Below, piece after piece: positions 16,712 to 24,068 of a stretch of DNA of 64,000 bases. Every line of letters begins with the position of its first letter. The stretch's first letter is position 1. Made by a program: the position numbers and the translations under genes. Source of the DNA: Pseudomonas alkylphenolica (lineage in GTDB: Bacteria > Pseudomonadota > Gammaproteobacteria > Pseudomonadales > Pseudomonadaceae); contig NZ_QJRG01000047.1 in NCBI RefSeq assembly GCF_004025535.1, positions 868,001-932,000 on the forward strand, read 5' to 3'. The notes under the pieces are model-generated. The model saw only the letters and a program-made list of their open reading frames with translations, ran no database searches and was not told the DNA's origin.

Positions 16712-16740
16712 TGTAGGAGCTGGCGCTGCCGGCTCCCACA
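16712..16740. repeat. REP-like palindrome between converging genes
   Basis: TGTAGGAGCTGGC and GCCGGCTCCCACA pair over about 13 bases with one wobble and one mismatch around a 3-base loop. The sequence resembles repetitive extragenic palindromes common in P. putida group genomes. It lies between the DUF1615 gene (+) and fpvF (-) and may also end transcription from both sides. Confidence 0.7.
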
Positions 16741-16761
16741 GTGGGTTGTGGTGTGCCTGTA

Positions 16762-17676
16762 TCAGCTGCTAGCCGCTAGCGCCCCGACCACCTGCTCGAT
16801 ACTGGCCTTCAACCCCTCCAGGGTATCTTGCGGGTCGGTATCGACCACCACCAGCTTGGCACCGGAGGCAGCGATGACCTCGGCCACTTCCTTGCCCGGC
16901 TGTTTGTGGTGCAGTACCAGTGCCACATCCTGCCCCTTGAGTTCATCGCCCAGGCGTTTGAGCGCCACCGCATCCCATTGGTCGTCCGCCACCTGCGGGT
17001 GGTCGATCAGGTCCAGGTTCAGGCCACCGATCAGGTAACCCAGGCGGTCCGAGAGGTTGACCACACTGAGGTTGTCGGCGTCGGCCAGGCGCGTTTCGCT
17101 GCCGGCACTGAGCTCCAGCAACTGGCGCTTGAGGCTGGCCAGGTTGTTCTGGATGTTTGCCTGGTCGCTCGGGCTCAGGCGCCCCAGGTCGTTGGCCAGC
17201 ACATCGGCCATGCGCCCCAGGTTGGTCGGGTTGAGCCACGGGTAGGCAGCAAAGGCATCGTTACCCTGTACGGCAATCCCCGGCAAGGCGCCGTCAACCG
17301 GGCGTGCAGCATCGATTTCAACGATACGGATGTTGCTGCGTCGTGCCACCGGGTAGAGCGGGTCGTCACGCCAGATCGAGCGCAGGCCGATCACCGCGTC
17401 CGCCTGGCTCGCGGCTTTCTGCAGGCTCGCACCGCCCCGGCCGCTGAAATAGGACGGCTGGCGCGATGCCGGAATGTTCGCCGGTGCCGCACGGGTCAGG
17501 GTGACGGACGTCCCGTCGAGCAGGGCGCTGGCCAGGGCGTAGGTAACCGGCAACGATGCCAGTACGCTGACGCCTGCGTGTTGCTGGGTTGCCGCCGGGG
17601 CCGTTTGCGCCTGGCTCAGGGTGGGCAGGCCCGCCAGTGCCAAGGCCAGACACAGGTGCTTGAGGTCGAAGGTCAT
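16762..17676 (-). CDS. fpvF: FpvF, periplasmic pyoverdine/metal-binding protein
   Basis: The 304-residue protein has a Sec signal peptide (cleavage near LSQA-QTA, residue 24) and the fold pattern of metal-binding solute proteins of the ZnuA/TroA class (VSVLASLPVTYALASALL, AYPWLNPTNLGRMADVLANDL, LVLHHKQPGKEV, KLVVVDTDP). In P. aeruginosa FpvF (PA2410) binds ferripyoverdine in the periplasm together with FpvC. It is the last gene of the fpv operon; its ATG overlaps the fpvE stop by 4 bases. The assignment rests on gene order, which matches PA2403-PA2410 throughout. Confidence 0.87.
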   Translation of the reverse strand: MTFDLKHLCLALALAGLPTLSQAQTAPAATQQHAGVSVLASLPVTYALASALLDGTSVTLTRAAPANIPASRQPSYFSGRGGASLQKAASQADAVIGLRSIWRDDPLYPVARRSNIRIVEIDAARPVDGALPGIAVQGNDAFAAYPWLNPTNLGRMADVLANDLGRLSPSDQANIQNNLASLKRQLLELSAGSETRLADADNLSVVNLSDRLGYLIGGLNLDLIDHPQVADDQWDAVALKRLGDELKGQDVALVLHHKQPGKEVAEVIAASGAKLVVVDTDPQDTLEGLKASIEQVVGALAASS

Positions 17677-18572
17677 GCCGGGTTTCCTTGCAGGCGTGGA
17701 ACAAGGCCGCGGGCCAGGGCGGCGAGGGCGAAGCAGCAGCCGGCGACGAGAATGATCGCCGCGCCTGACGGCACCGGCAGGTCGAAGACGATGGGCAGCA
17801 GGATGCCCACCAGGGTACTGAGGGTGGCAATCACCACCGAGGCCCAGAAAAAGCCTTTGAGCGACTGGCTGATCAAGCGCGCCGCCGCTGCCGGAATCAC
17901 CAGCAAGGCACCGACGAGAATGGCGCCGATCACCTTCACTGCTGCCACCGTAACCAACGTCACCAGCACCACGAACAGGTAGTCCAGGCTCTTCACCGCC
18001 ACACCGCGCACCGCCGCCAGTTGCGGGTTGAAGCTGGCCAGCATGATGCGGTTGTACAGCGGCAGGGCCAGGGCCAGCACCAGCGTGCCGACAATCCCCA
18101 GCACCAGCAGGTCCTGGCCGCTGACGGTGAGCACCGAACCGAACAGCACGTTCTCGAGGATGTGCACGTTGATCTTCCCGGCCAGCATCAGCAGCAGGCT
18201 GGCGCCCAGGGCCAGGGACACCGAAAGGAACACGCCGATCAGGGTGTCGGGCGAAAGCCCGGTGCGGTTGCGCAAAAAGTTGAGGAGGATGCCGAACAGC
18301 AGGCAGTAACCAAACAGGCTGCCATACGGGCCGGTGTAGGGTTCGCCAAGCAGGATGCCAATGGCTACGCCGGTCAGCGCCGCGTGGCCAACCGCTTCGG
18401 AAAAGAACGCAAAGCGCTTGACCACCACCAGGGTGCCCAGCCCGCCCAGTACCGGGCCGATCATCAGGCCGGCGAGCAGGGCGTTGACCACAAAGCCGTA
18501 GGCCAGGGCCTCGGGCAGGTAGCCGGAACTGGCCCAGCCCTGAATCAGCAGGCGAAATTCTTCGTAGTTCAT
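17673..18572 (-). CDS. fpvE: FpvE, ABC-3 family permease
   Basis: A 299-residue inner-membrane permease with about eight hydrophobic helices, of the ABC-3 (ZnuB-like) family: VVKRFAFFSEAVGHAALTG, LIGVFLSVSLALGASLL and KVIGAILVGALLVIPAAAA are characteristic. With FpvD it forms the transporter that moves the released ferrous iron into the cytoplasm. I chose the ATG at 18572, which shares one base with the fpvD stop (TGATG); the longer frame to 18731 runs inside fpvD. The stop overlaps fpvF by 4 bases. Confidence 0.9.
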   Translation of the reverse strand: MNYEEFRLLIQGWASSGYLPEALAYGFVVNALLAGLMIGPVLGGLGTLVVVKRFAFFSEAVGHAALTGVAIGILLGEPYTGPYGSLFGYCLLFGILLNFLRNRTGLSPDTLIGVFLSVSLALGASLLLMLAGKINVHILENVLFGSVLTVSGQDLLVLGIVGTLVLALALPLYNRIMLASFNPQLAAVRGVAVKSLDYLFVVLVTLVTVAAVKVIGAILVGALLVIPAAAARLISQSLKGFFWASVVIATLSTLVGILLPIVFDLPVPSGAAIILVAGCCFALAALARGLVPRLQGNPA

Positions 18573-19321
18573 CAGGCGGTGCTCTCGCTGCGCGGGTGAA
18601 TGGAGAACAGGCTGAGCAGGCGCTCCGGGGTCAGCGCTTGCTTCGGCGGGGCGTCGAACAGCACGCGGCGGCTGAGGCCGGTGACCTTGTCGGCCAGGCG
18701 CGCCACCGCTTGCAGGTCGTGCTCGATCCACAGCACGGTGGTGCCGGCTGCGCGCCAGTCCAGCAGCAGGCGTTCGAACACCTGGATACCGGCTTCGTCC
18801 AGCGCCGACATCGGTTCATCCAGCACCAGCAGGTGCGGCGCCGGGATCAGGCCCTGGGCCAGCAGCACGCGCTGGCGCTCGCCGCCGGAGAGGGCGCCCA
18901 TGCGCCGCTTGCGTTTGTCGAGCATGCCGACCCGCTCCAGCGCCGCGTCGATGGCCGGCGCGACTTTGCGCGACAGGCCAAGAAAGGCCGGGCGCCGCTG
19001 GCACATGGCAGCCATGAAGTCGTCGACCGTCATCGGCAGGCCACGGTCGAATTCCAGGGCCTGGGGCACGTAACCAATCACCTGGGCATCGCCTGGCCAG
19101 GTCAGGGTCAGCTGGCCCTGGTGGGGCATCTGCCCGAGCAGGGTTTTCACCAGCGAGCTTTTGCCGCCGCCGTTGGGGCCGACCAGGGCGTGCACGCTGC
19201 CGGCCGCGACCTTGAAACTGACCTGGTCGAGGATGCGTGTGCGCCCCAGGGTAAGGTCGATGGCGGCAAACTCGATGTCCGGCCCACAGGGCGGGCTGAT
19301 AACGGTTTCAGCGACAGTCAT
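18572..19321 (-). CDS. fpvD: FpvD, ABC transporter ATPase
   Basis: The 249-residue ATPase has Walker A GPNGGGKSSLVKTL (about residues 51-64), the signature LSGGERQRVLLAQ, Walker B LLVLDEPMSALDE and the switch histidine in WIEHDLQ. Similar to ZnuC by family, it is assigned to the pyoverdine iron-release system by its place between fpvC and fpvE. It should power import of iron freed from ferripyoverdine. The ATG overlaps the fpvC stop by 4 bases. Confidence 0.92.
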   Translation of the reverse strand: MTVAETVISPPCGPDIEFAAIDLTLGRTRILDQVSFKVAAGSVHALVGPNGGGKSSLVKTLLGQMPHQGQLTLTWPGDAQVIGYVPQALEFDRGLPMTVDDFMAAMCQRRPAFLGLSRKVAPAIDAALERVGMLDKRKRRMGALSGGERQRVLLAQGLIPAPHLLVLDEPMSALDEAGIQVFERLLLDWRAAGTTVLWIEHDLQAVARLADKVTGLSRRVLFDAPPKQALTPERLLSLFSIHPRSESTA

Positions 19322-20238
19322 GCCTTGGACTCCTTGATCGCCCGCACCACGGTGTCGAGGTTGCGCTTCATCTCAACCTCGTACTTCTCCTTGCTGTAGT
19401 CGCCGTAGGAGATATGGGTCAGCGGGTAGATCTTCACCCCGGACTCGCGCTGGATGGTCTCGACATAGGCCGACGGGAAGTCCATCTCCGAGAAAATCAC
19501 TTTGACGTCCAGCGCCTTGAGCTGGTCGATGGTTTTCTTCAGCTGGCTCGGGCTGGGTTCGATGCCATGGGCCGGTTCGACCACTGCGGTGACTTCCAGG
19601 CCGAACTCGCGCACCAGGTAGTCGTAGGCGGCATGGATGGTGGCGACACGAAACTCGGCGCCCGGCGCTTCGGTGACCTGGGCCAGGGCGTCGGCGCGCA
19701 GCTTGCGCAGGCGCTTGGCGTAGGCGCGGGCGTTCTGGCTGTAGTACTTGGCGTTGTCCGGGTCGAGCTTGCCCAGCTCGCGGGCGATGTTATTGACCTG
19801 GGCGATGCTGGCGCTGATCGAGAGGAAGGTGTGCGGGTTGACCACCTTGCCCGCGCCGCGCGCGGCAACGCCGGTGGCGGCCAGCAGCGGTACGTTGGTG
19901 TTGGACTCGATCACGGTGATCTGCGGCTTTTCGCTGGCGGCGATCATGCGGTCGGCAAAGTCATCGTGGCCGATGCCGTTGAGCACCACCACGTCGAGGC
20001 TGCCGATGCGCCTGATGTCCTCGGCCCGTGGCTCGTAGGCGTGGGGGTTGAATCCGGCCGGAATCAGCGGCACCACCTCGGCCTTGTCGCCGACAATGTT
20101 GGTCACGTAGCTGTAGTACGGGTGCAGGGTGATGCCGATTCGCAACGGTTTGCCATTGACCTCGGCGACGGCCACGGCAGGCAGGGCAACAGCAATGAGC
20201 ACACTCAAGAGGCGACGGGCGAGGGCGGAGCGAAACAT
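19318..20238 (-). CDS. fpvC: FpvC, periplasmic metal-binding protein
   Basis: A 306-residue protein with a signal peptide (LLSVLIAVALPAVAVA) and the cluster A-I solute-binding fold for metals. Likely ligands are His in NPHAYEP (about residue 65), His in NPHTFLS (about 139), His in ATIHAAYDYL and an acidic residue in FSEMDFPSA. In P. aeruginosa FpvC (PA2407) accepts ferrous iron after reduction by FpvG. Alone it would look like a zinc or manganese binding protein; the neighbours FpvG, H, J and K decide the assignment. A 14-base gap separates it from fpvK. Confidence 0.9.
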   Translation of the reverse strand: MFRSALARRLLSVLIAVALPAVAVAEVNGKPLRIGITLHPYYSYVTNIVGDKAEVVPLIPAGFNPHAYEPRAEDIRRIGSLDVVVLNGIGHDDFADRMIAASEKPQITVIESNTNVPLLAATGVAARGAGKVVNPHTFLSISASIAQVNNIARELGKLDPDNAKYYSQNARAYAKRLRKLRADALAQVTEAPGAEFRVATIHAAYDYLVREFGLEVTAVVEPAHGIEPSPSQLKKTIDQLKALDVKVIFSEMDFPSAYVETIQRESGVKIYPLTHISYGDYSKEKYEVEMKRNLDTVVRAIKESKA

Positions 20239-20252
20239 GGGGCGTCCTTGTA

Positions 20253-20822
20253 TCAGTGACGATGCTGGCGGGTGACGCCGGCGTCATAGTGGGCGGCGAT
20301 CTGCTGCCAGCCCGCGGCGATCAGCGCGGCGGGCGACAGGTCGGCAGGGACAGTGGCGTCAGCCTTGCGCAGCAGCCAGATATCGGCGGCGCCGTCATGG
20401 GCAGTGGGAATCAGCATCAGAAAGCTGCCGGCCACGCTCGCCGACTGGCTCAGGCCCAGGTAGGCCTGCTGGCCCAGCCGTTGCCATTGATGCTCGCCAC
20501 GGCTGGCGCTGCTGGCGTCCTGGGCGAAGGGTGGGAAGCCTTCTTCGGCCAGGGTGGCGACCTCGACCAGCTCCGGGGCCTCTTCGCGGCGCAGCTGGAT
20601 TTCTTCGAATGCCACCCGCAGGTCGGCATACACCCCTTGCTCGGTGGCATACAGGTCGCGGCGGGCATCGAGTTGATGGGCTTCGATACTGACTTCGTCG
20701 TGACGTTCGCCGCGCAGGGCGACAATTCCCGCCGCCACCGCCAGGATGCACAGGCTCACCAGCAGCACGTAGAGGGTTTCGTGCCCGGCGCCGGCCGGGC
20801 GTACCACCTGGACCCGGCTCAT
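20253..20822 (-). CDS. fpvK: FpvK, membrane-anchored accessory protein of iron release
   Basis: The 189-residue protein has one N-terminal membrane helix (LYVLLVSLCILAVAAGIVAL, residues 17-36) and a periplasmic part rich in acidic residues and helices (HQLDARRDLYATEQGVYADL, EEIQLRREEAPELVE). It corresponds by order to FpvK (PA2406), which with FpvG, FpvH and FpvJ forms the inner-membrane complex that reduces iron in ferripyoverdine. No catalytic motif is visible, so a structural role is likely. The start overlaps the fpvJ stop by 4 bases. Confidence 0.83.
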   Translation of the reverse strand: MSRVQVVRPAGAGHETLYVLLVSLCILAVAAGIVALRGERHDEVSIEAHQLDARRDLYATEQGVYADLRVAFEEIQLRREEAPELVEVATLAEEGFPPFAQDASSASRGEHQWQRLGQQAYLGLSQSASVAGSFLMLIPTAHDGAADIWLLRKADATVPADLSPAALIAAGWQQIAAHYDAGVTRQHRH

Positions 20823-21145
20823 GGCTCACCAATGTCGGCGTAGTCGATTTCGACCACATGACCAGGGCCTGCGTCGAACAACACGTAGAACTCACCGTCC
20901 GGACGCTTGAACGTCAGTTTCGAATTCTCGCCCAGCTTGCCCGGCACGAGGATCTCTTCGTTGTAGCCGATCACGTCTAGGGTCACCCCCGGTGCGCCGC
21001 TACCGTCGGAAAAACCGCCGGTGCACTCGATCTGCCCGCCGTCGACCGGCTTGCATTCGCACATCGGGTTATGTGCCAGGGCCGGGCTGGCGGCGCCAAG
21101 CAAGAGCAGGGGCACGAGCAGCCTGCGGGGGGTGGGCTTCATCAT
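20819..21145 (-). CDS. fpvJ: FpvJ, periplasmic accessory protein of iron release
   Basis: A 108-residue protein with a signal peptide (RRLLVPLLLLGAASPALAHN) followed by a cysteine-rich start, HNPMCECKPVDGG and IECTGGFSDGSG, which may bind metal or form disulfides. The rest is beta-rich (VTLDVIGYNEEILVPGKLGE). By order it equals FpvJ (PA2405). I chose the ATG at 21145, which overlaps the fpvH stop; the next codon at 21142 is also ATG. A much longer open frame upstream lies inside fpvH and is not real. Confidence 0.85.
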   Translation of the reverse strand: MMKPTPRRLLVPLLLLGAASPALAHNPMCECKPVDGGQIECTGGFSDGSGAPGVTLDVIGYNEEILVPGKLGENSKLTFKRPDGEFYVLFDAGPGHVVEIDYADIGEP

Positions 21146-21678
21146 TTGCCTCCTTGTTTGTTCAGCCAGGCGAGGGTGGCCGGCGAGGCCTTGGCCAGGG
21201 GGATGGACGCTTGGTGCATGCTGCCGTCCCAGCCTTCGAGGGTGATCCAGATCTCGGCATCGGCCTTGGTTTTGCTCGGGATCGGCAGGTTGGTGGCCAT
21301 GCGGTAGGGCGGTCCGAAGAAGATCGTGCCGGCGGCGCGCAGGCTGCGCGGTTTGCCGATGCGCAGGTAAGCGGCCTTGACCTCGTTGATGCAGGTGTTG
21401 CACAGCGCTGCGTTGAAGGCCTTGAAATGACCTGCCGGGCCGTCGGCGCGCGGTGCCTCGTCGCGCAGCTCGGCCAGTTGCACCTGCCACGGGCCGACCT
21501 GGATAGTGCCCAGGTCGCGTTCACCCAGGCCGCTGTCGCCGCGGAACATTGCGGCATCGGCAAAGTACTTGGGCATGAAGCCTAGCGGGATCAGCAACAG
21601 CAGGATGTTGAGGTGAAAGCGCCATTTGTGCCACCAGCGGCTCAAGGGGCTGGCGGGCGCGACTGCTGCCTTGCTCAT
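21142..21678 (-). CDS. fpvH: FpvH, membrane protein with CxxC motif
   Basis: The 178-residue protein has one N-terminal membrane helix (LNILLLLIPLGFMPKYF, about residues 23-39) and a periplasmic domain with a CxxC pair in ALCNTCINEVK near residue 90. The pair could hold a metal or take part in electron transfer next to the reductase FpvG; this is inference. In P. aeruginosa FpvH (PA2404) is part of the complex that reduces ferripyoverdine. The start overlaps the fpvG stop by 4 bases. Confidence 0.86.
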   Translation of the reverse strand: MSKAAVAPASPLSRWWHKWRFHLNILLLLIPLGFMPKYFADAAMFRGDSGLGERDLGTIQVGPWQVQLAELRDEAPRADGPAGHFKAFNAALCNTCINEVKAAYLRIGKPRSLRAAGTIFFGPPYRMATNLPIPSKTKADAEIWITLEGWDGSMHQASIPLAKASPATLAWLNKQGGK

Positions 21679-22862
21679 AGGCTGGCCTCCGTGGCGGTTT
21701 CAGGGGTGGTGCGGGCTTGCTTGCGTTCGCCGCGCTTGAGGGCCGCGGCCGTGGCCTGGGCGGTGCGTTTGGTCCAGATCAGCAGGCCGCTCAAGACCAT
21801 CATCGACAGCAGCAGGCCGAAGAACGCCCAGATCAGCTTGATCGCCAGGCCGCCGAAGTCGCCGGTGTGCAGCGGGCGCATCGATTCGGTGACAAACTCC
21901 AGGGCCGAGCGGTCCTGGATCAGGAACTGCGACTCGATCTTGCTGTTGTAGGGGTTGACGTTGACCGTCTGGAACATCAGCGGGTACCAGCCACGGCCGC
22001 CCAGGTACAGGTGGGAGTAGGCGTTACCGGGCATCGACACAAAACTCACCTCAAGCCCAGGAATCTGCTCGCGGGCAATGCGCGTGGCCTCATCGACGCT
22101 GATGCGCGCTGCTGGCGCGCCGGAATCGGTGCGTGGCACGTCTTCACGGGCAATCACCGGTACCACCGGCTCCGTAGACACACTGATGTGGTTGTCGCCC
22201 AGGATCGCCTGGATCAGGAACCAGGTGCCGGTGATGGAAATCACCGCAATGAACCAGATCGACCAGATGCCGCTCAGGCGGTGAAAGTCGCCCCAGAAAA
22301 TCCGTGCGCCGTGGTTGAAGCGCAAGGTTGGCTTGAAGAAGCCTTTCCAGAACTTCTTGTAGACCACAAGGCCGGTGACCAGCGAGGCCAGCATCGGCAG
22401 GCCGAGCAGCGACACCAGGTACCAGCCCCAGCTGTAGCCGTTGGTGAACGGCACCAGCCACCAGCCGTGCAGCGCGCGGGTAAAGGCCTCGAAGTTGAAG
22501 TCCGGGCTCTTGCCCTGGATCGCCCCGGTGTACGGGTTGACGTACAGCGTCGGTGCGCTGCCATCGGCAAAGGTCACGGCGGCGGTTACGGCAAAGTGCG
22601 AGCCGTCGGGCTGGCTGAGAGAGCGTACCGCCATGTCCGGCTCGGCTTTGTGCAGGGCGTCGAGAATCTGCTGGTAGCTCAGGCGCTCGGCGGCGCCGTC
22701 GGGTTGGCTGGCGCGCACGTCCGGGTTGGCCAGCCAGACGATTTCCTGGCTGACCACGGCGAGGGTGCCAGTAACGCACACGATCAGCACAAAGAACCAG
22801 ATCGGCAGGGCGAGCCAGCTGTGCACCAGAAACCAGAGTCTGGATTTGGATTTTTTTGACAT
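21675..22862 (-). CDS. fpvG: FpvG, PepSY-type inner-membrane reductase for ferripyoverdine
   Basis: The 395-residue protein has four membrane helices (about residues 9-36, a pair near 150-175 and 205-230, and one near the C-terminus, WAFFGLLLSMMVLSGLLIW) and a periplasmic PepSY-type domain. Conserved histidines sit in RALHGWWLV, FHRLSGIWS and RPLHTGDFGG and could ligate heme. FpvG (PA2403) reduces iron in ferripyoverdine so that it leaves the siderophore. I chose the ATG at 22862 (MSKKSKSR), because the 14 residues of the longer frame lack a family match. It is the first gene of an eight-gene operon. Confidence 0.88.
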   Translation of the reverse strand: MSKKSKSRLWFLVHSWLALPIWFFVLIVCVTGTLAVVSQEIVWLANPDVRASQPDGAAERLSYQQILDALHKAEPDMAVRSLSQPDGSHFAVTAAVTFADGSAPTLYVNPYTGAIQGKSPDFNFEAFTRALHGWWLVPFTNGYSWGWYLVSLLGLPMLASLVTGLVVYKKFWKGFFKPTLRFNHGARIFWGDFHRLSGIWSIWFIAVISITGTWFLIQAILGDNHISVSTEPVVPVIAREDVPRTDSGAPAARISVDEATRIAREQIPGLEVSFVSMPGNAYSHLYLGGRGWYPLMFQTVNVNPYNSKIESQFLIQDRSALEFVTESMRPLHTGDFGGLAIKLIWAFFGLLLSMMVLSGLLIWTKRTAQATAAALKRGERKQARTTPETATEASL

Positions 22863-22932
22863 GGAACCCGGTCTTTTCAAGGAATTGAGGTCGCGACAAA
22901 GCACAGCTTTCGCAACTGTTACTTATAGGACG

Positions 22933-22947
22933 AATGAGAATTGAAAA
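22933..22947. promoter_or_regulatory. Possible Fur box before fpvG
   Basis: AATGAGAATTGAAAA contains TGAGAAT, six of seven matches to a Fur half site, but the second half is poor. On the minus strand it lies just upstream of TATAAG, a possible -10 element, about 70-85 bases before the fpvG start. Iron control of this operon is expected, but the site itself is weak. Confidence 0.33.
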
Positions 22948-23250
22948 ACCGTCTTTGCAAATGAAAGAAAATGTTTCAGGGCGACGAAATGCAGGGAGGC
23001 ACCAACCTTTTCACTCTGAGGGGGTGGAGTTGCGGTGCAAAAAATCAGTTTTTACCTATACCTCGTAGGACATTTCCCAAACATACTTCTGCCGCTTTTT
23101 ATCCGTTGCGGTCGCGTTGGCAGCGCACTAGTCTCGGCGGGTCGTTGCCTTTTGACGACACGGCTTTGACAGGCCGCTTCGGGTTGATCGCATGGCTTAA
23201 GCCTTCAATGGCGGCTGTGCGTAGGGCACGCCCGCGTGCGCCGGTTACTG

Positions 23251-23337
23251 ATCAACTCCGCCGGTCTGTCAACCTACGTATAGCTGCCACCCACCTGTTT
23301 GACGGCAGGTTGATGGGAGCCCCGTCAAGGAGTTGAT
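23251..23337 (+). promoter_or_regulatory. Leader RNA that can hide the ribosome binding site of the DUF6124 gene
   Basis: ATCAACTCC (23251-23259) is the exact complement of GGAGTTGAT (23329-23337), which contains the GGAG ribosome binding site 7 bases before the start codon. Between them TTGACGG (23299-23305) pairs with CCGTCAA (23322-23328), directly next to the first stem, so the two stems can stack. TCAACCT (23269-23275) can instead pair with AGGTTGA (23307-23313) and would compete with the inner hairpin. This looks like translational control by leader folding. Ligand or partner is unknown. Confidence 0.55.
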
Positions 23338-23339
23338 TC

Positions 23340-23582
23340 ATGCTGAAAATCGTCCCCGACCCACCGCACAACCCCCACTTCCTCGAAGACACCCTCATCC
23401 AGGCCTCGGACTATGCCCTGTGTGCGCAGACCGTGATCCATCAGGCACTCCTGTTGCAGCCCAAGTCACCCGCTTCGATCCTGATGATGGCGTCGATGCA
23501 TGAAATGGAGGCGCTGCGGGTGATGCTCGAGTCCATGTTGATTCAGGTACAGATGCCGGCCGGGCTGCAGAATTTGCACTAG
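23340..23582 (+). CDS. DUF6124-like small protein
   Basis: An 80-residue protein beginning MLKIVPDPPHNPHFLEDTL, the typical opening of a small family found almost only in Pseudomonas (DUF6124), followed by a helical segment (LCAQTVIHQALLL, ILMMASMHEMEALRVMLESML). There is no signal peptide. Function unknown. The start is supported by AAGGAG, which can be hidden in a leader stem. A DUF3077 gene follows after a REP-like palindrome; the two families often occur together. Confidence 0.75.
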   Translation: MLKIVPDPPHNPHFLEDTLIQASDYALCAQTVIHQALLLQPKSPASILMMASMHEMEALRVMLESMLIQVQMPAGLQNLH

Positions 23583-23608
23583 GCCCTCAGTGATGTGTTG
23601 CTTTCACT

Positions 23609-23640
23609 GGCCTATTCGCGGGTAAACCCGCGAAGAGGCC
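23609..23640. repeat. P. putida-type REP palindrome
   Basis: The core TTCGCGGGT and ACCCGCGAA forms a perfect 9-base stem around two bases, flanked by GGCCT and AGGCC that pair as an outer stem. The core wording is that of the abundant REP sequence of P. putida group genomes. It separates the DUF6124 and DUF3077 genes. Confidence 0.85.
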
Positions 23641-23664
23641 GCTACATTTCAGGGACACTCAACA

Positions 23665-23928
23665 ATGACCACAGACGACTCCCATTTCACCGTCGGCAAG
23701 ACAACATTCTGTCAGGGTGAAAACCACACCCTCCCGCTGTTTCGCATCGAGCCCGGCATTCCTTCCCAGCATGCCCGTGAGCAGGCCTCGGAATTGATGG
23801 GCTACGTGCGCGAGCTGACTCTCATCGGAGTGTTGGATGAGAAGCCGGCACTGATCTGGGCTTCGCATTACCTGAGTGCCATGGCCAAGGCCCTGATTGA
23901 TGATGCTGAGCTGGGCATGATGCATTGA
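23665..23928 (+). CDS. DUF3077 family small protein
   Basis: An 87-residue soluble protein. LFRIEPGIPSQHAREQASELM and IGVLDEKPALIWASHYLSAMAKALIDD match DUF3077, a family of small Pseudomonas proteins of unknown function. The start follows AGGGA at about 11 bases. No signal peptide or membrane helix is seen. It ends about 60 bases before the promoter of the first NRPS gene. Confidence 0.78.
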   Translation: MTTDDSHFTVGKTTFCQGENHTLPLFRIEPGIPSQHAREQASELMGYVRELTLIGVLDEKPALIWASHYLSAMAKALIDDAELGMMH

Positions 23929-23988
23929 AGCCTTCCTGGGTCTCGTTGGATCGGATTTACCGGGACGCCGGGTCACCGTGAATCACCT

Positions 23989-24012
23989 TAATTTTCCACC
24001 GTAGTCATCCGT
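23989..24012 (+). promoter_or_regulatory. Candidate PvdS-type promoter of the pyoverdine NRPS operon
   Basis: TAATT at 23989-23993, a 16-base spacer and CGT at 24010-24012 match the iron-starvation box with one difference, and TAATTTTC-N13-CGT is shared with the mbtH promoter. It lies 57 bases before the start codon. A small hairpin, ACGAGC (24026-24031) with GCTCGT (24038-24043), follows in the predicted leader. Confidence 0.72.
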
Positions 24013-24068
24013 TTTCTTTGGACTGACGAGCGCCCAGGCTCGTGGCCCAATTGGATGGATGAACACAG

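Larger units (their letters stand above)
22863..23339. other. 477-base spacer: fpv promoter region and structured leader of next gene
   Basis: No convincing gene is seen; the open frame at 22971-23336 lacks a ribosome binding site and any protein motif. The left part should hold the fpvG promoter, with a Fur-like half site and TATAAG on the minus strand. I did not find the TAATTTTC/CGT layout of the other pyoverdine genes here. The right part (23251-23337) holds a set of inverted repeats that enclose the ribosome binding site of the DUF6124 gene. Confidence 0.6.

Noticed and set aside
16762..20238. Zinc or manganese uptake system of the ZnuABC type
   Set aside because: By family the ATPase, permease and binding proteins fit, but two binding proteins plus the PepSY reductase and the small H, J and K proteins upstream, with the thioesterase and MbtH genes nearby, match the fpv cluster PA2403-PA2412.
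22971..23336. Small + strand gene before the DUF6124 gene
   Set aside because: It has no ribosome binding site and no motif, and its 3' part is the structured leader.
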